Of a stretch of DNA of 64,000 bases, positions 53,893 through 61,585 are shown in pieces (positions within the stretch are counted from its first letter, which is position 1; every line of letters begins with the position of its first letter). The position numbers and the translations under genes were made by a program. Below the pieces are notes generated by a model. That model made no database searches and was not told the DNA's origin. It saw nothing but the letters and a program-made list of their open reading frames with translations. The stretch spans positions 2,992,001-3,056,000 of the forward strand of contig NZ_CP136925.1 in assembly GCF_037126245.1 (NCBI RefSeq), given 5' to 3'. The DNA comes from Mangrovimonas cancribranchiae. GTDB taxonomy: Bacteria > Bacteroidota > Bacteroidia > Flavobacteriales > Flavobacteriaceae.

Positions 53893-54894
53893 TCAATCTA
53901 ACTTCTCGGTTAACTTATTAAACACTTTTTTAGGGTTTTTACCTTCGTATAATACATCGTAAACGGCATTAATAATAGGCGTTCGTGTTTTCTTTTTGCT
54001 TTGTTCGTTTAATAAATGGGCGCTTTTTGTGGCATAATATCCTTCGGCAACCATATTCATTTCCATTTGTGCCGATTTTACGGTGTAGCCTTTACCAATC
54101 ATATTGCCAAACATACGGTTTCGAGAAAATGTAGAGTATCCCGTTACTAATAAATCACCTAAATAAGCCGAGTTGTTAATATTTCGTTTCATTTTATGGC
54201 GCTTTTTAATAAAGCGTTTCATTTCGCGAATAGCATTACTCATAAGGACACTCTGGAAGTTGTCGCCATACCCCAAGCCATGAGCAATTCCTGCAGCAAT
54301 AGCATATATGTTTTTTAACATAACGGCATATTCGGTGCCAATAACATCATCACTAGTTTTGGTTTGTATATAGTCGCTAGAAAGGTTTTTAGCAATGGCT
54401 TTTGCTTTTTTTGTGTCGGCACAAGAAATGGTAAGATATGATAAACGCTCTAAGGCAACTTCTTCGGCATGGCAAGGGCCTGCAATAACAGCAATGTTTT
54501 CAAACGGAATCTTATAAACATCATGAAAATGCTCGCCAACTAGTAAGCCAGACTCAGGAATAATACCTTTTACAGCCGAAACAATGGTTTTGTTTGAAAT
54601 ATCTGCCGTTAGTTTTTCTAATTCAGAATACATAAAAGCAGAGGGGATAACAAATATGAGCACATCAGCCCATTTGGCCATATCATTAATGTCGTTACTA
54701 AGTTTTAATTGTGCGGTATCAAACTCGACCGAGCTTAAATAACTTGGGTTATGATCTTCTTTTAATAGGTGTTCTTTAATATAAACGCTACGCATGTACC
54801 AACCTACTTCATCTAAATTCTCACATAGCATTTTTACAATTGCAGTGGCCCAACTTCCAGCACCAAAAACGGCATATTTTAAAGGTGTTTCCAT
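53893..54894 (-). CDS. gpsA: Glycerol-3-phosphate dehydrogenase (NAD(P)+)
   Basis: GpsA makes glycerol 3-phosphate from dihydroxyacetone phosphate for phospholipid synthesis. It has the Rossmann motif AVFGAGSWATA at the N-terminus, the conserved AGPCHAEEVA and GTEYAVMLKNIYAIAAGIAHGLGYGDNF with the catalytic lysine, and a C-terminal helical domain. I take the ATG at 54894 (333 residues) because a CAAAAGTA (TACTTTTG on the minus strand) element at 54921-54928 would otherwise leave almost no leader before the alternative ATG at 54909. Confidence 0.93.
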   Translation of the reverse strand: METPLKYAVFGAGSWATAIVKMLCENLDEVGWYMRSVYIKEHLLKEDHNPSYLSSVEFDTAQLKLSNDINDMAKWADVLIFVIPSAFMYSELEKLTADISNKTIVSAVKGIIPESGLLVGEHFHDVYKIPFENIAVIAGPCHAEEVALERLSYLTISCADTKKAKAIAKNLSSDYIQTKTSDDVIGTEYAVMLKNIYAIAAGIAHGLGYGDNFQSVLMSNAIREMKRFIKKRHKMKRNINNSAYLGDLLVTGYSTFSRNRMFGNMIGKGYTVKSAQMEMNMVAEGYYATKSAHLLNEQSKKKTRTPIINAVYDVLYEGKNPKKVFNKLTEKLD

Positions 54895-54920
54895 GTATGG
54901 ATTTAACATATTTATTTTCT

Positions 54921-54928
54921 CAAAAGTA
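54921..54928 (-). promoter_or_regulatory. -7 element of gpsA
   Basis: On the minus strand it reads TACTTTTG, an exact TAnnTTTG. No TTG is visible 19-21 bp upstream. Confidence 0.45.
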
Positions 54929-54977
54929 CATAAAATATAATGGTTTGTAAAGGTAAGTTATGGATGCTTTTTAATTT

Positions 54978-54995
54978 TTGGCACGTGTTTTGAAT
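54978..54995 (+). promoter_or_regulatory. Sigma-54-like promoter before the lipoprotein gene
   Basis: TTGGCACG is followed by four bases and TTGAAT. The GG and GA doublets are separated by exactly 10 bases, as in the -24/-12 promoter (TTGGCACG-N4-TTGC). One base departs from consensus at -12. It lies 32 bp before the ATG at 55028. Confidence 0.55.
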
Positions 54996-55027
54996 TACTT
55001 CAAGCATAACCCTTAAAAATGTAGCTT

Positions 55028-55975
55028 ATGAAAACTTTAAAACTACTTTTTGCATTCACATTAACAGCCTTTTTATTTACCTCGTGTATTTATGAAGAAG
55101 AAGTTGTTTACGATAACTACAATCCAGGCCCAACACATACGGTAACATCTGATGATATACTACGTTCTTACGAGTTATGGTACGTAGATATTAATCAAAC
55201 TATAGGTTACGGAAGTACGCCTTTTATGGAAATAGCGTTTACTTTATCGTTTAGAAACGGGGTGTTATATGCCAACAATAATTTAGTAGGTTTTGGAAGT
55301 CAGGGTAATGGTTTTGGTATACCAGTTGGTGATTACGATGCCTATAACATGATACTAGATGTGTACCACGATATAGATGGATACCAAACATTTGATGTTT
55401 ATGAAGTCGATTATAATACCATAGAATTATACAATCCTTATACAGATACATCGTATTTTTTACATGGCTATCAACGCAATACGTTTGATTATGATTTTGT
55501 GTTTTACGATAATATCCACTATTTCCTTCAAGAATATGAAGCTTGGGAGAAAACCTATACAAGTAATTATGGTGAATTAAATGAATTTGACAATGAAAAT
55601 TACTTGCAATTTTTAGCAGGAGGAAACGACTCAGAATTTAGAAGTTCTCAAGATCCTGTAGGGTTAAACCCAGAAAATTTATATTGGGATTATACAGGAG
55701 TTTATGGTGTAGGTAATGTTGCTAACAATATGTACTTAAAAACATTAACCTTAGACTACGATTATTTTGATAACGAACATTTTGAGTTAAGTGTATTAAA
55801 TGATCAGCGTGTCGAACTGTATCATCCATCCTCAGGAACTCTATACGAATTTACAGGACGAGGTTATATACAATACATGAGAAATGCTGCAGGCAAGCAA
55901 ACACAAGAGCCTAAAAAGCGTAAACAAAAAACAGAGAAAAAAGCAAACCCAAGAAAAAATACAAGAAAGTCATAA
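55028..55975 (+). CDS. Lipoprotein of unknown function rich in aromatic and acidic residues
   Basis: This 315-residue lipoprotein has a signal peptide with cysteine 20 in FLFTSCIYEEE. The mature part is very rich in Y, D, N and F (for example YNPYTDTSYFLHGYQRNTFDYDFVFYDN). It contains two related segments of about 120 residues (SDDILRSYELWYVDIN, and later NPENLYWDYTGVYGVGN, each followed by LYHP or LYNP). A lysine-rich C-terminal tail (KKRKQKTEKKANPRKNTRK) ends it. I do not recognise a domain. The upstream sigma-54-like promoter suggests conditional expression. Confidence 0.75.
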   Translation: MKTLKLLFAFTLTAFLFTSCIYEEEVVYDNYNPGPTHTVTSDDILRSYELWYVDINQTIGYGSTPFMEIAFTLSFRNGVLYANNNLVGFGSQGNGFGIPVGDYDAYNMILDVYHDIDGYQTFDVYEVDYNTIELYNPYTDTSYFLHGYQRNTFDYDFVFYDNIHYFLQEYEAWEKTYTSNYGELNEFDNENYLQFLAGGNDSEFRSSQDPVGLNPENLYWDYTGVYGVGNVANNMYLKTLTLDYDYFDNEHFELSVLNDQRVELYHPSSGTLYEFTGRGYIQYMRNAAGKQTQEPKKRKQKTEKKANPRKNTRKS

Positions 55976-56001
55976 ATATTTTGGTTGATTAGTTAGTTGA
56001 T

Positions 56002-56048
56002 GAGAGTGCTTTAACAATATATTAATGTTGTAGCACTCTCTTTTTTTA
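56002..56048 (+). terminator. Intrinsic terminator after the lipoprotein gene
   Basis: Stem GAGAGTGCT / AGCACTCTC with an AT-rich loop of 21 nt is followed by a run of T. It starts 27 bp after the stop. Confidence 0.8.
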
Positions 56049-56125
56049 GTATATTCACTATAAAATTAACCCTAACCAATATCGATTTATATTAACTAAT
56101 TTAAACATTTTAAATCACACACATT

Positions 56126-56620
56126 ATGGGATTATTTTCATTTATTAAAGATGCAGGAGCAAAAATTTTTGGCGGAAAAACTTCAGCAGAAAAAGCCGCC
56201 GAAGCTAAAGCTGAAGCTGCAGAAGCCAAGTTAAAAGCAGAAGAAGCTGCTGCAAACACATTAGAAGAAACCATTTCAGATTTATCATTACAAGTCGAAA
56301 ATTTAAACATTCATATTGATGATGATAAAGCTACTGTAACAGGTGCTGCTTACGATCAAGCCACCAAAGAAAAAGTGGTATTAGTTGTAGGTAATTCGGC
56401 AGGAATTGCCACAGTTGACGACCAAATGACGGTTGAAAACCCAGAGCCAGAGGCGCAATTTCATACCGTTGTAAGTGGCGATACCTTAGGGAAAATTGCT
56501 AAAAAATATTACGGAAACGCGATGAAATACCCTGTTATCTTTGAAGCCAATAAGCCTATGCTTAAAGATCCAGATTTAATTTACCCAGGACAAGTATTAC
56601 GTATTCCTGCGTTGGACTAA
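56126..56620 (+). CDS. BON and LysM domain protein (Kbp/YgaU-like)
   Basis: This 164-residue protein starts with an alanine- and glutamate-rich coiled stretch (residues 17-55). A BON-like part follows (LNIHIDDDKATVTGAAYDQATKEKVVLVVGN), and it ends with a LysM domain (FHTVVSGDTLGKIAKKYYGNAMKYPVIFEANKPMLKDPDLIYPGQVLRIP). E. coli Kbp with this layout binds potassium. No signal peptide is seen, so it is cytoplasmic. The last 59 bases recur at 58412-58470, described under the repeats. Confidence 0.88.
   Translation: MGLFSFIKDAGAKIFGGKTSAEKAAEAKAEAAEAKLKAEEAAANTLEETISDLSLQVENLNIHIDDDKATVTGAAYDQATKEKVVLVVGNSAGIATVDDQMTVENPEPEAQFHTVVSGDTLGKIAKKYYGNAMKYPVIFEANKPMLKDPDLIYPGQVLRIPALD
56562..56620 (+). 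repeat. 3' end of lysM, copy 1 of a 59-bp direct repeat
   Basis: These are the last 59 bases of the intact lysM gene. They match 58412-58470 at 57 of 59 positions. The two differences (CCA/CCT and GGA/GGT) are synonymous third positions. The repeats flank the segment with the CPBP gene and broken lipoprotein gene. Confidence 0.9.
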
Positions 56621-56644
56621 ACGATTTTCGCTAAATTAAAATTA

Positions 56645-56672
56645 AAAATGCCAACTTTATGTTGGCATTTTT
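56645..56672 (+). terminator. Intrinsic terminator after lysM
   Basis: Stem AAAATGCCAAC / GTTGGCATTTT with a TTTAT loop is followed by T. It lies 24 bp after the lysM stop and 2 bp before the CPBP stop, and may act on both strands. Confidence 0.85.
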
Positions 56673-56673
56673 G

Positions 56674-57606
56674 TTAATCATTGTTTTCTATCGATTTTAT
56701 TAGATTATTAGTTATTAAAAATCGCTTTACAGGTTTATACAAGTTTTGTTTTTTAGTTGTGGTATCTTTTAGCTTTATAGTAAAATTATAATCCATGAAA
56801 AGTTCTACAGGAATAAAGTTTTTAGATGTACTGTCATTATTTTTTGTACTCCATTCAGTAGACTTTAATAGAAAAATAGCATTACAATTTTTAGCTTCAA
56901 TAGTATTTTTTGGAGTAAAAAAGTTAACAGTACTACCTTTTAGAGATTTAGATTGTCTATACCACGTTACTTTAATGTTATTATCTTCATAGTGATTTAT
57001 AGTTTTATCAGGAAAAAATATCATTACCGAAATAGAAGCCATAAGTATTGTATTCCAAACAGCATGAAATAAAATAGACTTGAATAAATTGAAATTTAAA
57101 CAAATCCAAATAGCAAAGAGGGCAAATGAAAATCTAAAAGAAAAACCAGCGAGGCTTAATGCGGTAAATAATTCTTCAACGTTTAAATGAAAAAAAGAAA
57201 AAATTAAAGCGTTTAAAAGGAATAAGTTTATCTCAAGTAATTTGTTCCTTTTATAAAAGCTAATAATTAACACACATAAATATATTAGTGTGAAAATTTT
57301 AGTGATTGTATTTTTTGTAATTATCAATAGGCTAATTAAACCAATAATGGAAAGTGTTTTAATAATCTTAGACTTAGAGAATCCACCTCTAAAACTAAGT
57401 TCTTCTATTATTGGAGCCCCTATTATTGCGACCAATAAAAAAACAAAATAGGGAACGCTAGTATACTTACTTATTAGATAACTGCTTTCTGAAGCAGGTG
57501 AAAAAAAATATGAATAAATTAAAGTTAATACCCCTAAAGCTAACATAGCTAATCCTAAGGTTATTAACCAATTATTTTTTTTGCTTTTTAAAAAATTATT
57601 TAACAA
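56674..57606 (-). CDS. CPBP family intramembrane metalloprotease
   Basis: This 310-residue integral membrane protein has seven to eight helices and the three CPBP (Abi/CAAX protease) motifs: EELSFR (glutamates 68-69, arginine 73), FSFFH (histidine 140) and HAVWN (histidine 181, asparagine 185). About 120 extra residues follow as a C-terminal soluble part. The only start that keeps the N-terminal helix is a TTG at 57606; the first in-frame ATG is at residue 21. It follows the broken lipoprotein gene by 17 bp. CPBP proteins are often linked to peptide processing or bacteriocin immunity, but the role here is unknown. Confidence 0.78.
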   Translation of the reverse strand: MLNNFLKSKKNNWLITLGLAMLALGVLTLIYSYFFSPASESSYLISKYTSVPYFVFLLVAIIGAPIIEELSFRGGFSKSKIIKTLSIIGLISLLIITKNTITKIFTLIYLCVLIISFYKRNKLLEINLFLLNALIFSFFHLNVEELFTALSLAGFSFRFSFALFAIWICLNFNLFKSILFHAVWNTILMASISVMIFFPDKTINHYEDNNIKVTWYRQSKSLKGSTVNFFTPKNTIEAKNCNAIFLLKSTEWSTKNNDSTSKNFIPVELFMDYNFTIKLKDTTTKKQNLYKPVKRFLITNNLIKSIENND

Positions 57607-57623
57607 TATAATATGTTTTATTA

Positions 57624-58297
57624 TTAATTAGGTATACAATCTAAACTACAAGAGGTTCCTCCCCACCATGATGTAGATGTTTGCATGTTTGTTGGTGTGC
57701 CACCAGAGGCAATACATGCTTCTATTTGTGCCAGACAAACTTCAGTCATATCAATATCTCCATTATCATCAGACGAAGTAGCAATGTCAACAATAACAGA
57801 AATAACAACTTCAACTGCTAATGTGATACATGGACCACAATATTTTTCATGCCCTTGAAGATTAGTAAAGTTATAATTTCCTTCAAAAGTAACGTTATTA
57901 ATATCAATTCCGTTATTAGTAGAAAAACTAAATTTTAAAACATTATCGCTAATCACTTGAATGTTGTGAAATTGAATTCTTTCATTTGAATTCAATTTAT
58001 TTACGATAGTATAGGTTTCTAATTTATCATTTATTTCATAATCTTCAGCTTGGTGATTTCCTATTATTTCATATTCTAATTCACCATTTTTCAAGCGTAG
58101 TATTTTGTTGTCATTTGTAATATGGTATTCAATACCATTGTATACTAATTTAGAATTAATATTACTGCCATTTTTATAGAATAAAGCGCCTTAGTTAGAA
58201 TTACTTGTAGATTTGTTTATATCGTTTGTGATGTCATTTGAACAACTATTTACACATAAGACTAAGAAATAATTGTTAATAAAGATAAATTTTTCAT
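57624..58297 (-). pseudogene. Broken cysteine-rich lipoprotein gene
   Basis: An intact open stretch runs from 58190 to 57624. It contains six cysteines in three pairs (YCGPC, VCLAQIEAC and TSCSLDC) and would start only at TTG 58094. Upstream, the same frame continues past an in-frame TAA (58191-58193) into NYFLVLCVNSCSND, a lipobox-like signal peptide. Its ATG at 58297 (MKNLSLLT) is in another frame, so a one-base frameshift and one stop codon separate the parts. The simplest reading is a decayed lipoprotein gene. I recognise no family for the cysteine-rich part. Confidence 0.7.
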
Positions 58298-58411
58298 AAG
58301 ATTTTAACTTGATTGTTTTTTCAAAAAAAAAAGAGATAAAATCAAAATAAAATAGAAACCTTTTAAATTAAACAAAAATATTATAGCAATAGCATATTAT
58401 TTATGGAGCAA

Positions 58412-58470
58412 TTAAAGATCCTGATTTAATTTACCCAGGTCAAGTATTACGTATTCCTGCGTTGGACTAA
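58412..58470 (+). repeat. Truncated lysM 3' end, copy 2 of the direct repeat
   Basis: It encodes IKDPDLIYPGQVLRIPALD and a stop, the same end as lysM, without the rest of the gene. The frame opens only from 58393, after a TAG at 58390-58392. It is a non-functional duplicate. The 58298-58411 segment before it is AT-rich and shows no gene. Confidence 0.9.
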
Positions 58471-58495
58471 TACTTATTATTTAACATAAAAAGAT

Positions 58496-58519
58496 AAAAG
58501 CTCCTTTTAAGGAGCTTTT
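58496..58519. terminator. Bidirectional terminator between the lysM tail and nadD
   Basis: AAAAGCTCC and GGAGCTTTT flank TTTTAA. T-rich sequence follows on the minus strand. It lies 1 bp beyond the nadD stop codon and 25 bp after the duplicated lysM tail. Confidence 0.8.
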
Positions 58520-58520
58520 A

Positions 58521-59102
58521 TTATGACTTATAAAAATTCATTTCATCAATATATTCCCAAACGTTTTCAGGAAGCATGGGCTTAATATTTTTGCCTTCTT
58601 TTATGCTTGAGCGAATAAATGTGGAGGATAACTCCATTATGGGTGCGTTAATATGATGAATTTTTGTATGATCATCAAAACGTGTTTCAATACTTCCTTT
58701 TGAAATTCGTGGATACACATAAATATCATGATGTTCTAAAATAACCTGATAGTTTTTCCACTTATGAAAACTTTTTAAATTGTCTTCACCCATAATTAAC
58801 GAGAACTCATGATTAGGGTGTTTTTCGTAAAGATGGGTTAAGGTATTAACAGTGTAATTGGGTTGTGGTAAATTAAATTCAATATTACTTGGTTCAAGTT
58901 TGTCGTAAGCTTCGGTGGCGCGATACACCATTTCGTAGCGATGATGATCATCTAACAACGAGCTTTTTTTCTTAAATGGGCTATGTGGCGTAATTACAAA
59001 CCAAACTTTGTCTAAATCGCTAAACTCAACCATATAATTGGCAATAACTAAATGACCAATATGAATGGGATTGAAGGTGCCAAAGTATAACCCTATTTTC
59101 AT
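58521..59102 (-). CDS. nadD: Nicotinate-nucleotide adenylyltransferase
   Basis: NadD adenylates nicotinate mononucleotide in NAD synthesis. The 193-residue protein shows the nucleotidyltransferase motif GTFNPIHIGHLV at the N-terminus and the second signature SSTFIRSSIKEG near the C-terminus. It overlaps gmk by 4 bp and is the last of the yicC-gmk-nadD operon. Confidence 0.95.
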   Translation of the reverse strand: MKIGLYFGTFNPIHIGHLVIANYMVEFSDLDKVWFVITPHSPFKKKSSLLDDHHRYEMVYRATEAYDKLEPSNIEFNLPQPNYTVNTLTHLYEKHPNHEFSLIMGEDNLKSFHKWKNYQVILEHHDIYVYPRISKGSIETRFDDHTKIHHINAPIMELSSTFIRSSIKEGKNIKPMLPENVWEYIDEMNFYKS

Positions 59103-59680
59103 GCCTTTTGTTTTATAAATTCCGAAACTAAATTATACGATTCTTCTAAAGCGTGTTCTAAAGTGTCGTTAATTACAATATGATCAAACAAAGGTGCTGT
59201 AGCCAATTCTGCAGAAGCTTTAGCAATACGCATATTGATTTTATCGTTGGTTTCTGTTTGACGTTTTTTAAGCCTGATTTTAAGTTCGTCTATACTTGGT
59301 GGTTTTACAAAAATGGCCAAGGTTTCCTTTGGAAATTTACGTTTAATACGTAAGCCGCCAGACACATCAATATCAAAAATAACGTGTTTGCCTTTTGCCC
59401 AAATACGTTCAACTTCGGTTTTTAGTGTACCATAAAAATTATCGCGATACACTTCTTCCCATTCTAAAAACTCATCGTTTTTAATTTTTTGCTTAAATTC
59501 TTCAAACGATAAGAAATAGTAATCTTTGCCATCAACCTCTTCACCGCGTTTATCGCGCGAGGTAGCCGAAATGGAAAACTCTAAGCCTAACTCTTTTTGT
59601 TTAAGTAAGTGCCTTACTATAGTAGTTTTTCCTGAGCCCGAAGGTGCCGAAAACACAATAAGTTTGCCCTCTTGTTGCAT
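59099..59680 (-). CDS. gmk: Guanylate kinase
   Basis: Gmk phosphorylates GMP to GDP. The 193-residue protein has the P-loop SAPSGSGKTT at 11-20, the GMP-binding SATSRDKRGEEVDGKDYYFLS stretch, and the lid region. The stop overlaps the nadD start by 4 bp, and the gene starts 1 bp into the yicC stop codon. These overlaps make translational coupling likely. Confidence 0.96.
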   Translation of the reverse strand: MQQEGKLIVFSAPSGSGKTTIVRHLLKQKELGLEFSISATSRDKRGEEVDGKDYYFLSFEEFKQKIKNDEFLEWEEVYRDNFYGTLKTEVERIWAKGKHVIFDIDVSGGLRIKRKFPKETLAIFVKPPSIDELKIRLKKRQTETNDKINMRIAKASAELATAPLFDHIVINDTLEHALEESYNLVSEFIKQKA

Positions 59681-60537
59681 TACAGTACGTTTAAAAGTTG
59701 TTCTTTAATTTTTTCTAGCTCGTCTTTCATTTGAACGACTAATTTTTGCATAGGTGCGTAATTAGATTTTGACCCAATGGTATTAATTTCACGCCCCATT
59801 TCCTGGCCAATAAATCCTAGTTTTTTTCCGTTGGATTCTTTAGAGTTTAATACTTTTAAAAAGTAATCTAAATGATTTTTTAAACGTACTTTTTCTTCGG
59901 TAATATCATATTTTTCAATGTAGTAAACTAGTTCTTGCTCAAAACGATTTTCGTCTACTTTTTCTTTAATGTCTGCAATGCCTTTTTCCAAACGCGCTCT
60001 TACGCCTTCAATACGTTCGGGATCTATAGCGATAACATCGTCTAAAAGCTGACTAATGTTCTCTACACGATTTATAAAATCGGTTTCCAAACTTTTACCC
60101 TCGTCTATACGGTATTGTTCAATTTTTTTAAGTGTTTCATCAATAGCATTCGAAATAGTTTTCCATTCATCATCATCAATTTCGTCACGTTCTGTAGTTA
60201 TGGCATCAGGTAAGCGCACGGCCATTTTTAAGAGTTCGGTTTCATTGCCATCAACAACCTCTTTTAGTTGTTTTATGTATTCTCTAACAACCGTTTTATT
60301 AATTTGAGAAGACGTGTCTTCGCCTGTAATTTCCATATATAATGAAAAATCCACCTTACCACGATTTAAAACCGATGCAATGCGTTTTCTTATCTCCAGT
60401 TCTTTTTCTCTGTAAACAGAAGGCATTCTAGCGTTTAAATCTAGGTTTTTACTGTTTAACGATTTTATTTCTAAGGAGATTTTTTTGGTAGGAAGTTGTA
60501 CCACGGTTTTCCCATAACCTGTCATAGATTGAATCAT
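59680..60537 (-). CDS. YicC family endoribonuclease-like protein
   Basis: This 285-residue protein has the YicC pattern: MIQSMTGYGK at the N-terminus and, at the C-terminus, the conserved helical block HLDYFLKVLNSKESNGKKLGFIGQEMGREINTIGSKS. In E. coli YicC is an endoribonuclease that takes part in RNA decay. It is the first gene of the operon with gmk and nadD and has a -7 element (CAAAGGTA) at 60614-60621 upstream on the minus strand. The gap to the divergent thioesterase is about 170 bp and holds both promoters. Confidence 0.92.
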   Translation of the reverse strand: MIQSMTGYGKTVVQLPTKKISLEIKSLNSKNLDLNARMPSVYREKELEIRKRIASVLNRGKVDFSLYMEITGEDTSSQINKTVVREYIKQLKEVVDGNETELLKMAVRLPDAITTERDEIDDDEWKTISNAIDETLKKIEQYRIDEGKSLETDFINRVENISQLLDDVIAIDPERIEGVRARLEKGIADIKEKVDENRFEQELVYYIEKYDITEEKVRLKNHLDYFLKVLNSKESNGKKLGFIGQEMGREINTIGSKSNYAPMQKLVVQMKDELEKIKEQLLNVL

Positions 60538-60613
60538 ACACTAATTGTATTGCATCCCACAAAGTGGGCTTTATTCCCAAACACGTCATGCGAAAGGGTA
60601 TATTTATTTTGCG

Positions 60614-60621
60614 CAAAGGTA
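60614..60621 (-). promoter_or_regulatory. -7 element of the yicC-gmk-nadD operon
   Basis: On the minus strand it reads TACCTTTG, an exact TAnnTTTG, giving a leader of about 70 nt before the yicC ATG. Confidence 0.45.
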
Positions 60622-60680
60622 ACAAATTGCTAGGTTTTTTTAAGGATGTTAAACTGTTATGCTTGCATAATAAAATTCCA

Positions 60681-60688
60681 TACTTTTG
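60681..60688 (+). promoter_or_regulatory. -7 element TACTTTTG before the thioesterase gene
   Basis: This is an exact TAnnTTTG, 21 bp before the ATG at 60710. It supports that start over the upstream ATG at 60686. Confidence 0.5.
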
Positions 60689-60709
60689 TGGAAACCCAAA
60701 ACGACACTT

Positions 60710-61186
60710 ATGTTTAAAAAAGAATTTGAAATCCGTTGGAGCGATGTAGATGCTAACAGACATTTAGCAAATAGTGCTTACACCAATTTTATGAGTCATA
60801 CTAGAATGGCTTTTTTAATTGAAAGCGGCTTTGGTATGAAGGAACTTGCTAAGTATAATATTGGACCAGTGGTATTTTACGAGCATATGTTTTATTTTAA
60901 AGAAGCGTTCATGGGAAAGCCTTTAACGGTAACCTTGGAGGTTTCTGGGCTAAGTGAAGATGGTACGTTTTTTATGTTCGACCATAATTTTTATAACCAT
61001 AAAGGTGAGCATTTAGCACATTGCGAAATGTTAGGCGCTTGGATGGATTTAAAAGGACGTAAATTAACCGATTTGCCAGGAGATTTACTAGAAATAGCCA
61101 ATGCATTTCCTAAAGCAAAACATTATAAAACACTTACTAAAGAAGATACAAGAAAACACGGTAAAAAGCCAGTAAATTTAAATTAA
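60710..61186 (+). CDS. Acyl-CoA thioesterase, hot-dog fold
   Basis: This 158-residue cytoplasmic protein belongs to the 4HBT-type hot-dog thioesterases: FEIRWSDVDANRHLANSAYTNFMSHTRMAFL, with the D-x-N-x-H catalytic pattern, and a beta sheet after it. It releases free acids from acyl-CoA, but the substrate length is unknown. The start at 60710 is preferred to the ATG at 60686 because a promoter element overlaps the latter. It is divergent from the yicC operon. Confidence 0.85.
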   Translation: MFKKEFEIRWSDVDANRHLANSAYTNFMSHTRMAFLIESGFGMKELAKYNIGPVVFYEHMFYFKEAFMGKPLTVTLEVSGLSEDGTFFMFDHNFYNHKGEHLAHCEMLGAWMDLKGRKLTDLPGDLLEIANAFPKAKHYKTLTKEDTRKHGKKPVNLN

Positions 61187-61217
61187 CCTAGAATATAAAG
61201 TACGAGGTTGCTAAACG

Positions 61218-61571
61218 TTACATATTGCTTATAGCTTGTTTAGCAGCTTCGACGGTTTTTTTACTGTTGCCAATAAAAATTTGATTTTCAAGAAGTAATA
61301 CAGGACGTTTTAAAAAGGTATAGTGCTCTAAAATGTAGTGCTTAAAATCTTTTTCGGTTAGCGTTTGGTCTTTTAACCCCATCTCTTTGTACAACTTGGC
61401 ACGTTTACTAAATAGTGCTTCGTAACTACCAGCTAGTTTATGCATTTCGTCAAGTTGTTTTACGGTAATTGGTTCCGATTTGATGTCTTGCATAACAACA
61501 TTACTAGGTAGATTTAACTCGTTAATAATTCTTGTACACGTATTACATGTTTTTAAGTAAAAAAATGTCAT
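61218..61571 (-). CDS. ArsC/Spx family thioredoxin-fold protein
   Basis: This 117-residue protein has the CNTC dithiol near the N-terminus (FYLKTCNTCTRIINEL), then the Spx/ArsC-like middle (LFSKRAKLYKEMGLKDQTLTEKDFKHYILEHYTFLKRPVLLLENQIFIG) with the conserved RPV segment. Members are arsenate reductases or redox-sensing transcription factors of the Spx type. A motif alone does not decide between them, and I see no arsenic gene nearby. The DUF3298 gene lies 14 bp upstream on the same strand. Confidence 0.85.
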   Translation of the reverse strand: MTFFYLKTCNTCTRIINELNLPSNVVMQDIKSEPITVKQLDEMHKLAGSYEALFSKRAKLYKEMGLKDQTLTEKDFKHYILEHYTFLKRPVLLLENQIFIGNSKKTVEAAKQAISNM

Positions 61572-61585
61572 GATTTTTAAAGTTT

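Noticed and set aside
57624-58094. The cysteine-rich frame as a bacteriocin or RiPP precursor starting at 58094
   Set aside because: The frame continues upstream without an ATG into a lipoprotein signal peptide in a shifted frame, so it is better read as a broken lipoprotein gene; 156 residues is also long for a precursor.
60686-60709. ATG at 60686 as the thioesterase start
   Set aside because: It overlaps a TAnnTTTG element, and the hot-dog domain begins at the ATG at 60710.
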